64,000 nt of DNA from Aminobacter ciceronei (GTDB lineage: Bacteria > Pseudomonadota > Alphaproteobacteria > Rhizobiales > Rhizobiaceae), in NCBI RefSeq assembly GCF_014138625.1, contig NZ_JACJHY010000023.1, positions 1-64,000 of the forward strand, given 5' to 3'. This document shows positions 36,863 through 45,651 of this stretch, piece by piece. The notes under the pieces were generated by a model that was not told the origin of the DNA, did not search any database, and was given only the letters and a program-made list of their open reading frames with translations. Position numbers and translations under genes: made by a program. Position 1 is the stretch's first letter; every line of letters begins with the position of its first letter.

Positions 36863-38311
36863 ATGCTGCGCAAGACGGATTTCTTCATCGACGGAAAGTG
36901 GGTCGCGCCGACGGTCGCCAAAGAGCTCGACGTCATCAACCCGGCCGACGAGCAGCCCTTCGCGGTGATCTCGCTGGGATCCGCCGCCGACGTCGACAAG
37001 GCGGTTGCCGCAGCGCAGCGCGCCTTCCCGGCGTGGAGCGCCACAAGCCGCGAACAACGTATCGCGCTCTTGGAAAAGCTGCTCGCCGCCTACAACAGGC
37101 GAGTGCGAGACATGGCCCAGGCGATTTCCTGGGAGATGGGCGCGCCGATCAAGCTGGCGCTGGAACAGCAGGCAGCCAGCGGCTCGGGCCACATCAAGAG
37201 CTTCATCGAGGTGCTGAAAAGCTTCGAATTCGAGGAGCCGCTCAACGACAAGAACCCGCAGGAGCGCATCGTGCGCGAGCCGATCGGTGTCTGCGGGCTG
37301 ATCACGCCGTGGAACTGGCCGATGAACCAGGTGGCGTTGAAGGTCGTGCCGGCGCTGGCAGCCGGCTGCACGGTGGTGCTGAAGCCGTCTGAGATCGCGC
37401 CGATGTCGTCGATCGTGTTTGCCGAGATGATGGAGGAAGCAGGCTTCCCGGCCGGTGTCTTCAACATGGTCAATGGCGACGGGCCGACAGTCGGCGAGGC
37501 GATGTCGCGCCATCCCGGCATCGACATGATGTCCTTCACCGGTTCGACCCGCGCGGGCGTGGCCGTGACCAAGGCTTCCGCCGAGACGGTCAAGCGCGTG
37601 GCGCTGGAACTGGGCGGCAAGTCGCCCAACATCGTCTTCGACGACGCTGACCTCACCGACGCGGTGACGCGTGGGCTGGCGCATTGCTTCGAGAATACCG
37701 GCCAGTCCTGCAACGCCCCGACACGTATGCTGGTGCAGCGCCCGGTCTATGCCAAGGCGGTCGACATCGCGGCGAAATATGCCGCTACCGTCAAGGTCGG
37801 CAACCCGGCCGAGGATGGCGACCACATCGGCCCGCTGTCGTCCGACGTACAGTTCGAAAAGGTACAGGGCATGATCGATGCCGGTATCAAGGAGGGCGCG
37901 CGTGTCGTTGCCGGCGGCCTCGGTCGGCCCGAAGGTTTCAACCGCGGCTATTATGTACGCCCGACGGTGTTTGCCGACGCCAACAACGACATGCGCATCG
38001 CCCGCGAGGAGATTTTCGGCCCTGTCGTGGCGATGATCCCGTTCGAAACGGAAGAGGAAGCCATCGCCATCGCCAACGATACGCCCTACGGCCTGTCGGC
38101 CTATGTCCAGACCGGCGACAAGGCGCGCGCCCAACGCGTGGCGCGCAAGCTCCGTGCCGGCATGGTGCAGATCAACGGCACCGACCGCCCCTATGGCAGC
38201 CCCTTCGGCGGCTACAAGCAGTCCGGCCTCGGCCGCGAGGGCGGCAAATGGGGCATCGAGGATTTCCTCGAGGTCAAGGCGATCAGCGGGTTCGAGGAAG
38301 GTCTGGGCTGA
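36863..38311 (+). CDS. NAD(P)+-dependent aldehyde dehydrogenase
   Basis: A 482-residue class of ALDH that oxidises aldehydes to acids. The ATG follows AAGGAG at good distance. LITPWNWPMNQ is the cofactor-binding turn, SFTGSTRAG the Rossmann loop, LELGGKSP the catalytic Glu motif and FENTGQSCNAPTRM the catalytic Cys loop; FGGYKQSGLGREGG is C-terminal. Substrate not predictable. It stands alone, followed by a repeat-containing gap. Confidence 0.92.
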   Translation: MLRKTDFFIDGKWVAPTVAKELDVINPADEQPFAVISLGSAADVDKAVAAAQRAFPAWSATSREQRIALLEKLLAAYNRRVRDMAQAISWEMGAPIKLALEQQAASGSGHIKSFIEVLKSFEFEEPLNDKNPQERIVREPIGVCGLITPWNWPMNQVALKVVPALAAGCTVVLKPSEIAPMSSIVFAEMMEEAGFPAGVFNMVNGDGPTVGEAMSRHPGIDMMSFTGSTRAGVAVTKASAETVKRVALELGGKSPNIVFDDADLTDAVTRGLAHCFENTGQSCNAPTRMLVQRPVYAKAVDIAAKYAATVKVGNPAEDGDHIGPLSSDVQFEKVQGMIDAGIKEGARVVAGGLGRPEGFNRGYYVRPTVFADANNDMRIAREEIFGPVVAMIPFETEEEAIAIANDTPYGLSAYVQTGDKARAQRVARKLRAGMVQINGTDRPYGSPFGGYKQSGLGREGGKWGIEDFLEVKAISGFEEGLG

Positions 38312-38336
38312 TCTCTTTTCGTCTCAAGAGGTTCCC

Positions 38337-38525
38337 CCTCTCCGTCACGGCTTCGCCGTGCCACCTCTCCCCCACGTTGTGGGGGCGAGGAACCCAAGTT
38401 TCTGCGAGGTCGCACTCTACCTGTGCAGACCAGTCAATTTCGCTAGGGCCTGCGTGATTGGCGTTTCCTCTCCCTCACGGAGTGGGGAAAAGGTGGCTCG
38501 GGCGAAGCCCGACACGGAGAGGGGC
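38337..38525. repeat. two inverted copies of a palindromic intergenic repeat
   Basis: Between the ALDH and MBL-fold genes are two diverged copies in opposite orientation, at about 38337-38390 and 38462-38525. The first holds CACGGCTTCGCCGTG (38346-38360) and CCCCCAC/GTGGGGG (38369-38385); the second, read on the other strand, has the same order CCTCTCCGTG, GGGCTTCGCCC, GCCACC, TTTCCCC. Such elements are common in rhizobial intergenic DNA. They may also terminate transcription of the convergent flanking genes. Confidence 0.7.
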
Positions 38526-38545
38526 TTCAAGCGAAACCGCCTCTC

Positions 38546-39271
38546 TTAACCCCCGTTCCGCCTCAAATATTCCATGGCAATCTTACGCATCCTTGTGCCA
38601 TCGATGCTGTCGGCGTGGCCGCCATGGGCGATGCTTACCGGCAGATCGATGAGGCGCCGCATGGTGGCACAATAGGCGGTGCGGTCGGAATCCGGCATGT
38701 CGTCGACCAGAAGCCCACAATGGATGGCGTCGCCCGAGAACAGCGTGCCGTCATGGCAGTCGAACAGGCCGATCGAACCGGGCGAATGGCCGGGCAGATG
38801 CAGCACGGTAAAGCTGCGATCGCCAAGCTCGATGACATCGCCCTCTTCAAGCAGGCGGTCAAGCGGCGCAGGCACAATGGCATAGTCGGCGGAGCTCCAG
38901 CCGGGCCAGGGCAGTTCCGAAACCGCGCCGGGAAAATTGCGGAACATATTGGCATAGGTGGCCTCGTCGGGCATCGTCGCGAAGAATTCCGCTTCGACGC
39001 GGGGGCCGGCACGCCAGGCAAATTCGTGCAGCGAACCGACATGGTCGAGATGCACGTGGGTTGCTACGGCGAGCAGCGGCTTGCCCGGCGTGATGTCGAT
39101 TTCGGGTGCGAGCGCACAGATGCCCATGCCGGTGTCGACAAGCATGTCGAGGTCGCGGCCGCGCACCAGCCACATATTGGCGCGACAATAGTCAGTGACG
39201 AAGGGCTCGCTCAGCATCGTCGTCGTCGCGTCGACGATGGTTCTCGAAAACCAGCCGGGACGGGGCTTCAC
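38546..39271 (-). CDS. Metallo-beta-lactamase-fold hydrolase
   Basis: A 241-residue MBL-fold protein. The di-metal motif THVHLDHVG has His72, His74, Asp76 and His77; LPGHSPGS, FSGDAI and HGGH supply the remaining ligands. The group includes glyoxalase II, lactonases and phosphoesterases. Its ATG overlaps the phosphofructokinase stop by 4 bp, so the two are co-transcribed, an unusual pairing. No signal peptide. Confidence 0.87.
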   Translation of the reverse strand: MKPRPGWFSRTIVDATTTMLSEPFVTDYCRANMWLVRGRDLDMLVDTGMGICALAPEIDITPGKPLLAVATHVHLDHVGSLHEFAWRAGPRVEAEFFATMPDEATYANMFRNFPGAVSELPWPGWSSADYAIVPAPLDRLLEEGDVIELGDRSFTVLHLPGHSPGSIGLFDCHDGTLFSGDAIHCGLLVDDMPDSDRTAYCATMRRLIDLPVSIAHGGHADSIDGTRMRKIAMEYLRRNGG

Positions 39272-40434
39272 ACGAAGGGCCTGCCGATCTTGAAGCGGCC
39301 GGGCACCAACCGCCTGAGATAGTCCATGCCCTTTTCGGACAGATGGTTGACGTCTGGCAACATGTAGTCGTCGGGCATGTGCCGGGTCTTGCCGGCGACA
39401 TTGGCCAGCGGCACCAGCTTCAACACGGTCTTGCCGCCCTCATATTTCAGCGCCACCGAGCCGCCGCCCTTGTCGGCCGCATCGACGGCGAAGACGCCGG
39501 CGTCGAAGGCCTCCTGCGCGTCGACGGCATTGACCGCGCCGATGTAGCCGCGCGGCATGTAACCGAGCGCGTCGACACGGGCGCGCTTGCCCGGCAGGCC
39601 TTCGGCGAGCGCGTTCTCGAAGGCGCGGCTCAGGTCGCTGCCCGAAAGCTTGATGTTGCCATGGGCGTCGCGCTCAAGCTTGTCGGCAGGCACGATGCTC
39701 TCGACCAACGCCTTGCCGTCGGCGGTGCTGACGCCTTCGGAAACCGCAACGACGCAACGACGATGGCGGGCCAGCGTCTCCTTCACCTCGTCGATGAAGC
39801 GCGGCACGGAGAAGGCACGCTCCGGAACGTAGATCAGGTGCGGCCCATCGGTGTCTTCGTCGCGCCATGCGGCGGCGGCGGCGGTCAGGAAGCCGGCATG
39901 ACGGCCCATGACGATGCCGACATAGATGCCGGGCAAGGCGCGGAAATCGAGATCGACCGAGAGGAAGGCGCCGGCGACGAATTCCGCCGCCGAAATGAAG
40001 CCCGGAGTGTGGTCGTTTTCCTTGAGGTCGTTGTCGATGGTCTTGGGCGCGTGCACGAAGGCGATACTGCCCTGGGCCGCATCCGTCAGGATCTGCTGGG
40101 TGCCGGCGGTGTCGTTGCCGCCAATATAGATGAAAGCGCGCGCATCGGCCTTCTTCAGGCCTTCGAGCACGAGATCGCAATAGGCGGCATCAGGCTTGTC
40201 GCGCGTGCTGCCGAGGGCCGCGCCCGGGGTCGCCGCGATGCGCAGCAACTGCTCCTCAGGGATGTCGGTCAAGTCGACATAGTCACCGTCGCGGATACCG
40301 CGCACGCCGTGCCGCGAGCCGAGGACCCGCGCCTTGGGATGGCGGCGGCGGATTTCGAGCACGGCACCCGCCATGGTCTGGTTGATGACGGCGGTCGGTC
40401 CGCCGCCTTGCGCAATCACGAATGTCGAGGGCAT
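39268..40434 (-). CDS. 6-phosphofructokinase (probably pyrophosphate-type)
   Basis: A 388-residue PfkA-fold enzyme. The ATG at 40434 with GGGAGG upstream opens FVIAQGGGPTAVINQTMAG, the N-terminal phosphate-binding loop; longer frames add non-coding residues. YIGGNDTAGTQ replaces the GGDGS of ATP-dependent enzymes, as in PPi-dependent groups, and GIYVGIVMGRHAGFLTAAAA is also family-typical. It phosphorylates fructose 6-phosphate. Many Rhizobiales use Entner-Doudoroff rather than Embden-Meyerhof glycolysis, so a reversible PPi enzyme is plausible. Confidence 0.87.
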   Translation of the reverse strand: MPSTFVIAQGGGPTAVINQTMAGAVLEIRRRHPKARVLGSRHGVRGIRDGDYVDLTDIPEEQLLRIAATPGAALGSTRDKPDAAYCDLVLEGLKKADARAFIYIGGNDTAGTQQILTDAAQGSIAFVHAPKTIDNDLKENDHTPGFISAAEFVAGAFLSVDLDFRALPGIYVGIVMGRHAGFLTAAAAAWRDEDTDGPHLIYVPERAFSVPRFIDEVKETLARHRRCVVAVSEGVSTADGKALVESIVPADKLERDAHGNIKLSGSDLSRAFENALAEGLPGKRARVDALGYMPRGYIGAVNAVDAQEAFDAGVFAVDAADKGGGSVALKYEGGKTVLKLVPLANVAGKTRHMPDDYMLPDVNHLSEKGMDYLRRLVPGRFKIGRPFV

Positions 40435-40588
40435 GGTCGTCCTCCCCAAGGGTGCCGGAAATCGCCGTCGGAATGGCGCTGTTTTCCGGCACATTCGCCC
40501 TTCTGGCGAAGCGACGCAATGGGAGATTCAACCGGTTCGTAAGGTTTCGGAGATGAGCGGGCCGGAGCTTCCGCTCCGGCCGTCTGCT

Positions 40589-41320
40589 TTAGCCGACGAC
40601 GATCGGCGTCTTGCCGTTGACGCGGCTGTAGAGGTCAATGACGTCCTGGTTGATCATGCGCACACACCCCGACGACATCGCCTGGCCGATGGTCCACCAT
40701 TCGGGCGAGCCATGGACGCGGTAGCCGGTGTCCTGGCCGTTCTGGAAGATGTAGAGGGCACGCGCCCCGAGTGGATTGTCGAGGCCGCCTGGCTGGCCAC
40801 CGGCCCATTTCACCAGCTCCGGCTTGCGCGCGATCATCTCGCGCGGCGGCGTCCAGGTCGGCCACTTCTTGCCATACTGGATGTTGGCGCGTCCGCTCCA
40901 CAGGAAGCCGTCGCGACCTATGCCGACGCCGTAGCGGATGGCTTCGCCGCCGGGCTGGACAAGATAGAGGAAACGTTCCTGCAGCTTGACGACGATGGTG
41001 CCGGGGGCTTCGCCGGTCGGATCGACGACGATCTGGCGGCGGAATTTCGGATCGACCTTGGCAAAGGGGATTTCCGGCAGCTGGAATCCTTCGTCGGTGA
41101 AGGACGCATACATCACATTCGGGCTGGTGACCTGCTTGTCGACGCTGATCTGCGGGCGGACCGAACCGGTGACGGTGTTGTCCAGGCCCATCGCCGGCAA
41201 CTCGAAGTCCATGGCACGGCTGCAGCCGGCGACCAGGCCAGCGGCACCGAGGCCGAACAGCACGTTGCGACGCGAGGCAAGTTTCGAAAATTCGGTCTTC
41301 GGAGCAGGCGACTTCGACAC
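40589..41320 (-). CDS. L,D-transpeptidase (YkuD domain), lipoprotein-like
   Basis: A 243-residue peptidoglycan-modifying enzyme. The C-terminal YkuD motif is HGSPEWWTIGQAMSSGCVRM, with His203 and catalytic Cys219. The N terminus has SRRNVLFGLGAAGLVAGC, combining a twin-Arg-like pair with a lipobox (LVAGC), so it is probably an exported lipoprotein. Such enzymes form 3-3 cross-links or attach proteins to peptidoglycan in alphaproteobacteria. Monocistronic. Confidence 0.9.
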   Translation of the reverse strand: MSKSPAPKTEFSKLASRRNVLFGLGAAGLVAGCSRAMDFELPAMGLDNTVTGSVRPQISVDKQVTSPNVMYASFTDEGFQLPEIPFAKVDPKFRRQIVVDPTGEAPGTIVVKLQERFLYLVQPGGEAIRYGVGIGRDGFLWSGRANIQYGKKWPTWTPPREMIARKPELVKWAGGQPGGLDNPLGARALYIFQNGQDTGYRVHGSPEWWTIGQAMSSGCVRMINQDVIDLYSRVNGKTPIVVG

Positions 41321-41499
41321 GGCACAATTCCACTCTATACGCGGGGCGGCCAGGCACCGGAGTGAAACTCCGGCTGTGGATCGCGTGTATTTTCACCATT
41401 CATGGTTGAAAAAGCATGAACGCCGCCTGCCGCGCGTTAAGGGCTTTACATCGGCGCGGAGCCGGAGCTTGATCCCGCATCCAATGAGGGAGAGTTGCC

Positions 41500-42123
41500 A
41501 TGTCGTTTGAAAGCTGGGCCGCCTTTGCCGCCGCGTCCGCGGTGCTTCTCGTCATCCCGGGGCCCACGATCCTGCTCGTCGTATCCTACGCGCTCGGCCA
41601 GGGCTGGCGCACGGCACTGCCGATGGCCGTCGGCGTGGCGCTGGGCGATTTCACCGCCATGACGCTGTCAATGCTGGGCATCGGCGCGCTGCTTGCCGCG
41701 TCCGCCACAGTCTTCACCATCGTCAAGTGGATCGGTGCCGCCTATCTGATCTATCTCGGCATCAAGCTGTTCCGCGCCGGTGGCACGCTGGACGCCAAAC
41801 CGCGCACGGATGCCGCGTCTGCCGCCAAGATGATGGCGCATGCCTGGATCGTGACCGCGCTGAACCCCAAGAGCATCACCTTTTTCGTGGCCTTCCTGCC
41901 GCAGTTCCTCGACCGCAGCGGCGATTTCTGGACGCAGATGGTGATCTTCGAGCTGACCTTCCTGACGCTCGCCTTCGCCAACGCCTTCGGCTACGCGCTG
42001 GTGGCTGCACGGGCGCGAAGTGTCGTGTCCAATCCTCGCGCGATCCGCATTTTCAACCGTACCGGTGGCACGCTTCTGGTCGGCGCCGGCATTGCCGCTG
42101 CGGCCACCCGCTCCGGGCACTGA
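41500..42123 (+). CDS. LysE/RhtB-family amino acid exporter
   Basis: A 207-residue membrane protein with about six hydrophobic segments. VLLVIPGPTILLVVSYALGQGWRTALPMAVGVALGD is the family-defining N-terminal motif (PGP), and AWIVTALNPKSITFFVAFLPQF the second. It likely exports amino acids or derivatives. AGGGAG-like sequence precedes the ATG. The next gene begins 10 bp downstream. Confidence 0.9.
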   Translation: MSFESWAAFAAASAVLLVIPGPTILLVVSYALGQGWRTALPMAVGVALGDFTAMTLSMLGIGALLAASATVFTIVKWIGAAYLIYLGIKLFRAGGTLDAKPRTDAASAAKMMAHAWIVTALNPKSITFFVAFLPQFLDRSGDFWTQMVIFELTFLTLAFANAFGYALVAARARSVVSNPRAIRIFNRTGGTLLVGAGIAAAATRSGH

Positions 42124-42133
42124 GGAAGCTGTG

Positions 42134-43456
42134 ATGGTGAAGGACGGGCTCGGGCTTGCGCTGAGCGGCGCCGATGCGGCGGCGGCTGCGCACTACGAGC
42201 GCGGGGTGAGCGAACTCCAGCGCTTTGTCGGCGATCCGGTCGGATCGGTCGACAAAGCGATCGCGACCGCGCCCGACTTTACCATGGCGCATGTACTCAA
42301 GGGCTGGCTCTATGGCCTCTCCACTGAACTTGAGGCGATGGCGGTGGCGCGGGATTGCCACGCTGCGGCTGCAGGGCTCGCGGCGACGGCGAGGGAAAAG
42401 GCCCATGTCGCGGCTCTCGGACGCCTCGCTAGCGGGCATTGGCATGAGGCCGGGCGTATCCTCAGCGAGCTGACGGCGGAGCATCCCACCGATGCATTGG
42501 CGTTGCAGGCCGGGCACCAGATCGATTTCTTCACCGGAAACGCCCCGATGCTGCGCGATCGTATCGCCAGGGCGCTATCGTCATGGGGCATGGGCATGCC
42601 CGGTTATCACGCCATACTCGGCATGCAGGCCTTCGGTTTCGAGGAGATGGGCGACTATGCCAGGGCCGAGGCGTTGGGGCGCGAGGCGGTCGAGCTCGAG
42701 CCGCGCGACGGCTGGGCCCAGCATGCGGTGGCGCATGTGATGGAGATGCAGAGCCGCCAGCGCGATGGCATCGCCTGGATGCGCGGCAACACCGACGCGT
42801 GGACGAAGGAGAGCTTTCTCCAGGTCCACAACTGGTGGCACTTGGCGCTGTTTCACTACGATCTCGGCGAGACCGACGAGGTGCTGGCGCTTTATGACGG
42901 ACCGATCTACGGCGCGCAATCGAAGCTGGCGCTCAACATGGTCGATGCCTCGGCGATCCTGTGGCGGCTCAATCTCGGCGGTGTCGATGTCGGCGAGCGC
43001 TGGGCGAGCCTTGCCGCCAACTGGGCACCGAAGGCCGCGGCCGGCAACTATGCCTTCAACGATGCACACGCGATGATGGCCTTTGTCGGCGCCGGGCTGG
43101 AAGCGCCGGCTAAGGCGATGCTCTATGCCCAGCGCGAGGCGATTGCCCGCGACGATGACAACGCCGCATTCGCCCGGGATGTCGGCCATCCCGTCACATT
43201 GGCGATCAAGGCCTTCGGGGAAGGGCGTTATGGCGAGACGGTGCGGCTGCTCGAGCCTGTCCGGACCATCGCCCACCGTTTCGGTGGCAGCCATGCCCAG
43301 CGCGACGTGATCGAACTGACGCTGATCGAGGCGGCCCTGCGCGACGGCAACGATGCGCTTGCCGTGAAGCTTGCCTCCGCCCGTAACAACGCGCGGCCGG
43401 CCAGTCCGCTCTCGAGCCTGTTCGTCCAGCGCGCCGCGCTGCTCGCGCATGGCTGA
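42134..43456 (+). CDS. TTC38-like tetratricopeptide repeat protein
   Basis: A 440-residue all-alpha protein. Degenerate TPR-like helices run through it, e.g. GYHAILGMQAFGFEEMGDYARAEALGREAVELEPRDGWA and VQVHNWWHLALFHYDLGE-like segments at the centre. This matches the bacterial tetratricopeptide repeat protein 38 family, whose function is unknown. I use the ATG at 42134 with GAGGAAG upstream. No signal peptide. It follows the LysE gene closely and may share its transcript. Confidence 0.83.
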   Translation: MVKDGLGLALSGADAAAAAHYERGVSELQRFVGDPVGSVDKAIATAPDFTMAHVLKGWLYGLSTELEAMAVARDCHAAAAGLAATAREKAHVAALGRLASGHWHEAGRILSELTAEHPTDALALQAGHQIDFFTGNAPMLRDRIARALSSWGMGMPGYHAILGMQAFGFEEMGDYARAEALGREAVELEPRDGWAQHAVAHVMEMQSRQRDGIAWMRGNTDAWTKESFLQVHNWWHLALFHYDLGETDEVLALYDGPIYGAQSKLALNMVDASAILWRLNLGGVDVGERWASLAANWAPKAAAGNYAFNDAHAMMAFVGAGLEAPAKAMLYAQREAIARDDDNAAFARDVGHPVTLAIKAFGEGRYGETVRLLEPVRTIAHRFGGSHAQRDVIELTLIEAALRDGNDALAVKLASARNNARPASPLSSLFVQRAALLAHG

Positions 43457-43489
43457 TCTGGGCTGACAGCGCTTTCCGAGGCGTTTGAT

Positions 43490-43516
43490 TTTATTTTTTG
43501 CGAGTTCCGAAATAAA
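43490..43516. promoter_or_regulatory. AT-rich dyad upstream of xylB, possible operator
   Basis: TTTATTT (43490-43496) and AAATAAA (43510-43516) form an inverted repeat with a 13-nt spacer in an AT-rich patch 150-180 bp before xylB. The arms are low in complexity, so chance is a real alternative. No xylR-type gene lies in the window. Confidence 0.3.
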
Positions 43517-43671
43517 TGTCGACCCGACCCCGGAATGTTTGCTAATAAGCAGCGTCCGTCGGAGGAACGGGACGATGGCCTGGCCGTTTCTGCCTGTTGG
43601 CGATGAAGGCCGGCCAATGACGTGAGAGGATGGACGCTTGCCGTCCGCGTCGCTCATTCGGGAGGAATGGC

Positions 43672-45123
43672 ATGTATCTGGGGCTCGATCTCGGCACGTC
43701 AGGCGTGAAGGCACTGCTGATGGACGCCGACCAAAAGATCATTGGTTCCGGCCATGGTTCGCTCGACGTCTCCAGGCCGCATCACGGCTGGTCCGAGCAG
43801 GACCCTGCCGAATGGATCCGCGCCGCAGAAGAGGCGGTCGCCGAGCTCAGGTCCGCGCATCCAACAGAACTTGCCGCCGTGCGTGGCATCGGCCTCTCCG
43901 GCCAGATGCATGGCGCAACGCTGCTCGACGCCGCGGGAAAGGTGCTGCGCCCCTGCATCCTCTGGAACGACACGCGCAGCTTTGCCGAGGCGGCCAGCCT
44001 CGACGCCGATCCGCGCTTCCGCAAGATCACCGGCAACATCGTATTCCCTGGCTTCACCGCCCCCAAGCTCGCCTGGGTGCAGGCCAACGAGCCCGACATC
44101 TTCGCCAAGGTGGCAAAGGTGCTCCTGCCCAAGGACTACCTCAGGCTCTGGCTGTCAGGCGAATACATCTCCGAAATGTCCGACGCGGCCGGCACTTCCT
44201 GGCTCGACGTCGCGGTGAGGCGCTGGTCGCCGGAGCTGCTCGCCGCCACTGGCCTTAGCACCGACCATATGCCGTCGCTGGTCGAGGGTACCGACCAGGC
44301 AGGCACGCTGCGCGGCGAACTGGCTTCGAAATGGGGCATGGGGCAGGGCGTGGTGATATCAGGCGGTGCGGGCGACAATGCCGCCTCCGCCTGCGGGATG
44401 GGCACCGTCAAGCCGGGTGCTGCCTTCGTGTCGCTCGGTACGTCGGGTGTGCTGTTTGCGGCCAATGGCGCTTACCTGCCCAACCCGGAAAGTGCCGTTC
44501 ACACCTTCTGCCATGCGTTGCCGCAGGCTTGGCACCAGATGGGCGTCATCCTGTCGGCGACGGATTCGCTCAACTGGCTGAGCACCATATCGGGCAAGGA
44601 CGCGGCCGAGTTGACACGCGAACTCGGCGACGAATTGCGCGCTCCCTCAGGTGTCACCTTCCTCCCCTATCTCTCGGGCGAACGGACCCCACACAATGAC
44701 GCGGTGATCCGCGGCTCGTTTACCGGCCTGGCCCATGAGATCGACCGCGCGGGCCTGACCCAGGCCGTGCTCGAAGGCGTTGCCTTCGCTTTCCGCGACA
44801 GTCTTGAAGCGCTGGCGTCGGCTGGAACGACGCTGACGCGGGTGACCGCCATCGGCGGCGGCTCACGCTCGCGCTACTGGCTGAAGGCGATCGCCACTGC
44901 CCTCAGCGTGCCGGTCGACATTCCCGCCGACGGCGATTTCGGGGCTGCCTTCGGCGCTGCGCGTCTCGGCCTGATCGCTGCCGAAGGTGCTGACCCGCAC
45001 CAGGTTTGCACGCCGCCTGATACCGCCGAAACCATCGAACCTGTGGGAGCACTGGCAGGCGCCTATGACGAGGCCTACCAGCGCTATCGTAAGCTCTATG
45101 CGGCGATCCGGGGGACAATGTGA
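43672..45123 (+). CDS. xylB: Xylulokinase
   Basis: Phosphorylates D-xylulose to D-xylulose 5-phosphate for the pentose phosphate pathway. The ATG at 43672 follows GGGAGG and starts MYLGLDLGTSGVKALLMD. ISGGAGDNAASACGMG carries the catalytic Asp region, GIGLSGQMHGATLLD is diagnostic of XylB, and AIGGGSRSRYWLKAIA is the C-terminal FGGY motif. At 483 residues it is family-typical. xylA follows in the same direction after an oppositely oriented SnoaL-like gene. Confidence 0.93.
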   Translation: MYLGLDLGTSGVKALLMDADQKIIGSGHGSLDVSRPHHGWSEQDPAEWIRAAEEAVAELRSAHPTELAAVRGIGLSGQMHGATLLDAAGKVLRPCILWNDTRSFAEAASLDADPRFRKITGNIVFPGFTAPKLAWVQANEPDIFAKVAKVLLPKDYLRLWLSGEYISEMSDAAGTSWLDVAVRRWSPELLAATGLSTDHMPSLVEGTDQAGTLRGELASKWGMGQGVVISGGAGDNAASACGMGTVKPGAAFVSLGTSGVLFAANGAYLPNPESAVHTFCHALPQAWHQMGVILSATDSLNWLSTISGKDAAELTRELGDELRAPSGVTFLPYLSGERTPHNDAVIRGSFTGLAHEIDRAGLTQAVLEGVAFAFRDSLEALASAGTTLTRVTAIGGGSRSRYWLKAIATALSVPVDIPADGDFGAAFGAARLGLIAAEGADPHQVCTPPDTAETIEPVGALAGAYDEAYQRYRKLYAAIRGTM

Positions 45124-45140
45124 ACGCCGAGCGTGCCAGA

Positions 45141-45500
45141 TCAGCCCGGCACCTTGTCAAGAAAGCCGGTGATGAGGCTCAGGCGCCCGTCCTTGATGGT
45201 GGCGAAGTCAGAGCCTTCTATCACGGCTTCCGCGCCATCGGGACCAAGGCCCCAGGAAAAGCGGATGTTGTCGCCGAAGCCGTCGGCCTTGCCCTTCAGC
45301 TTGAAGCGGAAGCCGGGAAACTGGCCGTGCACGCCGGTGATGAGCGCGTCGATGCCGGCATGGCCGTCGCCCTGCATGATCGGGTCGCGATAGCTGACGC
45401 CGGTGGCGAAGGCAGCTTCGACAAGTCCCTTGCGGGCGGCGGCGTCGGTCTCGTTCCAGGCGACGAAATAGGCCTCGGCGATGGCGTTGTAGTCGGTCAT
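45141..45500 (-). CDS. SnoaL-like / NTF2-fold protein
   Basis: A 119-residue protein with a cone-shaped SnoaL fold pattern: YNAIAEAYFVAWNETDAAAR at the start, YRDPIMQGDGHAGIDAL, GFRFKLKGKADGFGDNIRFSWGLG and IEGSDFATIKDGRLSLITGFLD. The ATG at 45500 has GGAGAG upstream. Members are enzymes or small-molecule binders; function unknown. It is inserted antisense between xylB and xylA, convergent with xylB. Confidence 0.8.
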   Translation of the reverse strand: MTDYNAIAEAYFVAWNETDAAARKGLVEAAFATGVSYRDPIMQGDGHAGIDALITGVHGQFPGFRFKLKGKADGFGDNIRFSWGLGPDGAEAVIEGSDFATIKDGRLSLITGFLDKVPG

Positions 45501-45651
45501 TTCTGCTCTCCGTCTGACACGTCTTGGTTGACGCCACCCTTGTCGCAGCGGGCGCGAATGAAACCAATTACGCCTGAGGTAATCGAACACGGAAATTCGG
45601 CGACCGCCCCAAAACGGGCGGTCATGCGTATTCACTGAAAGGAGTTTTGCC

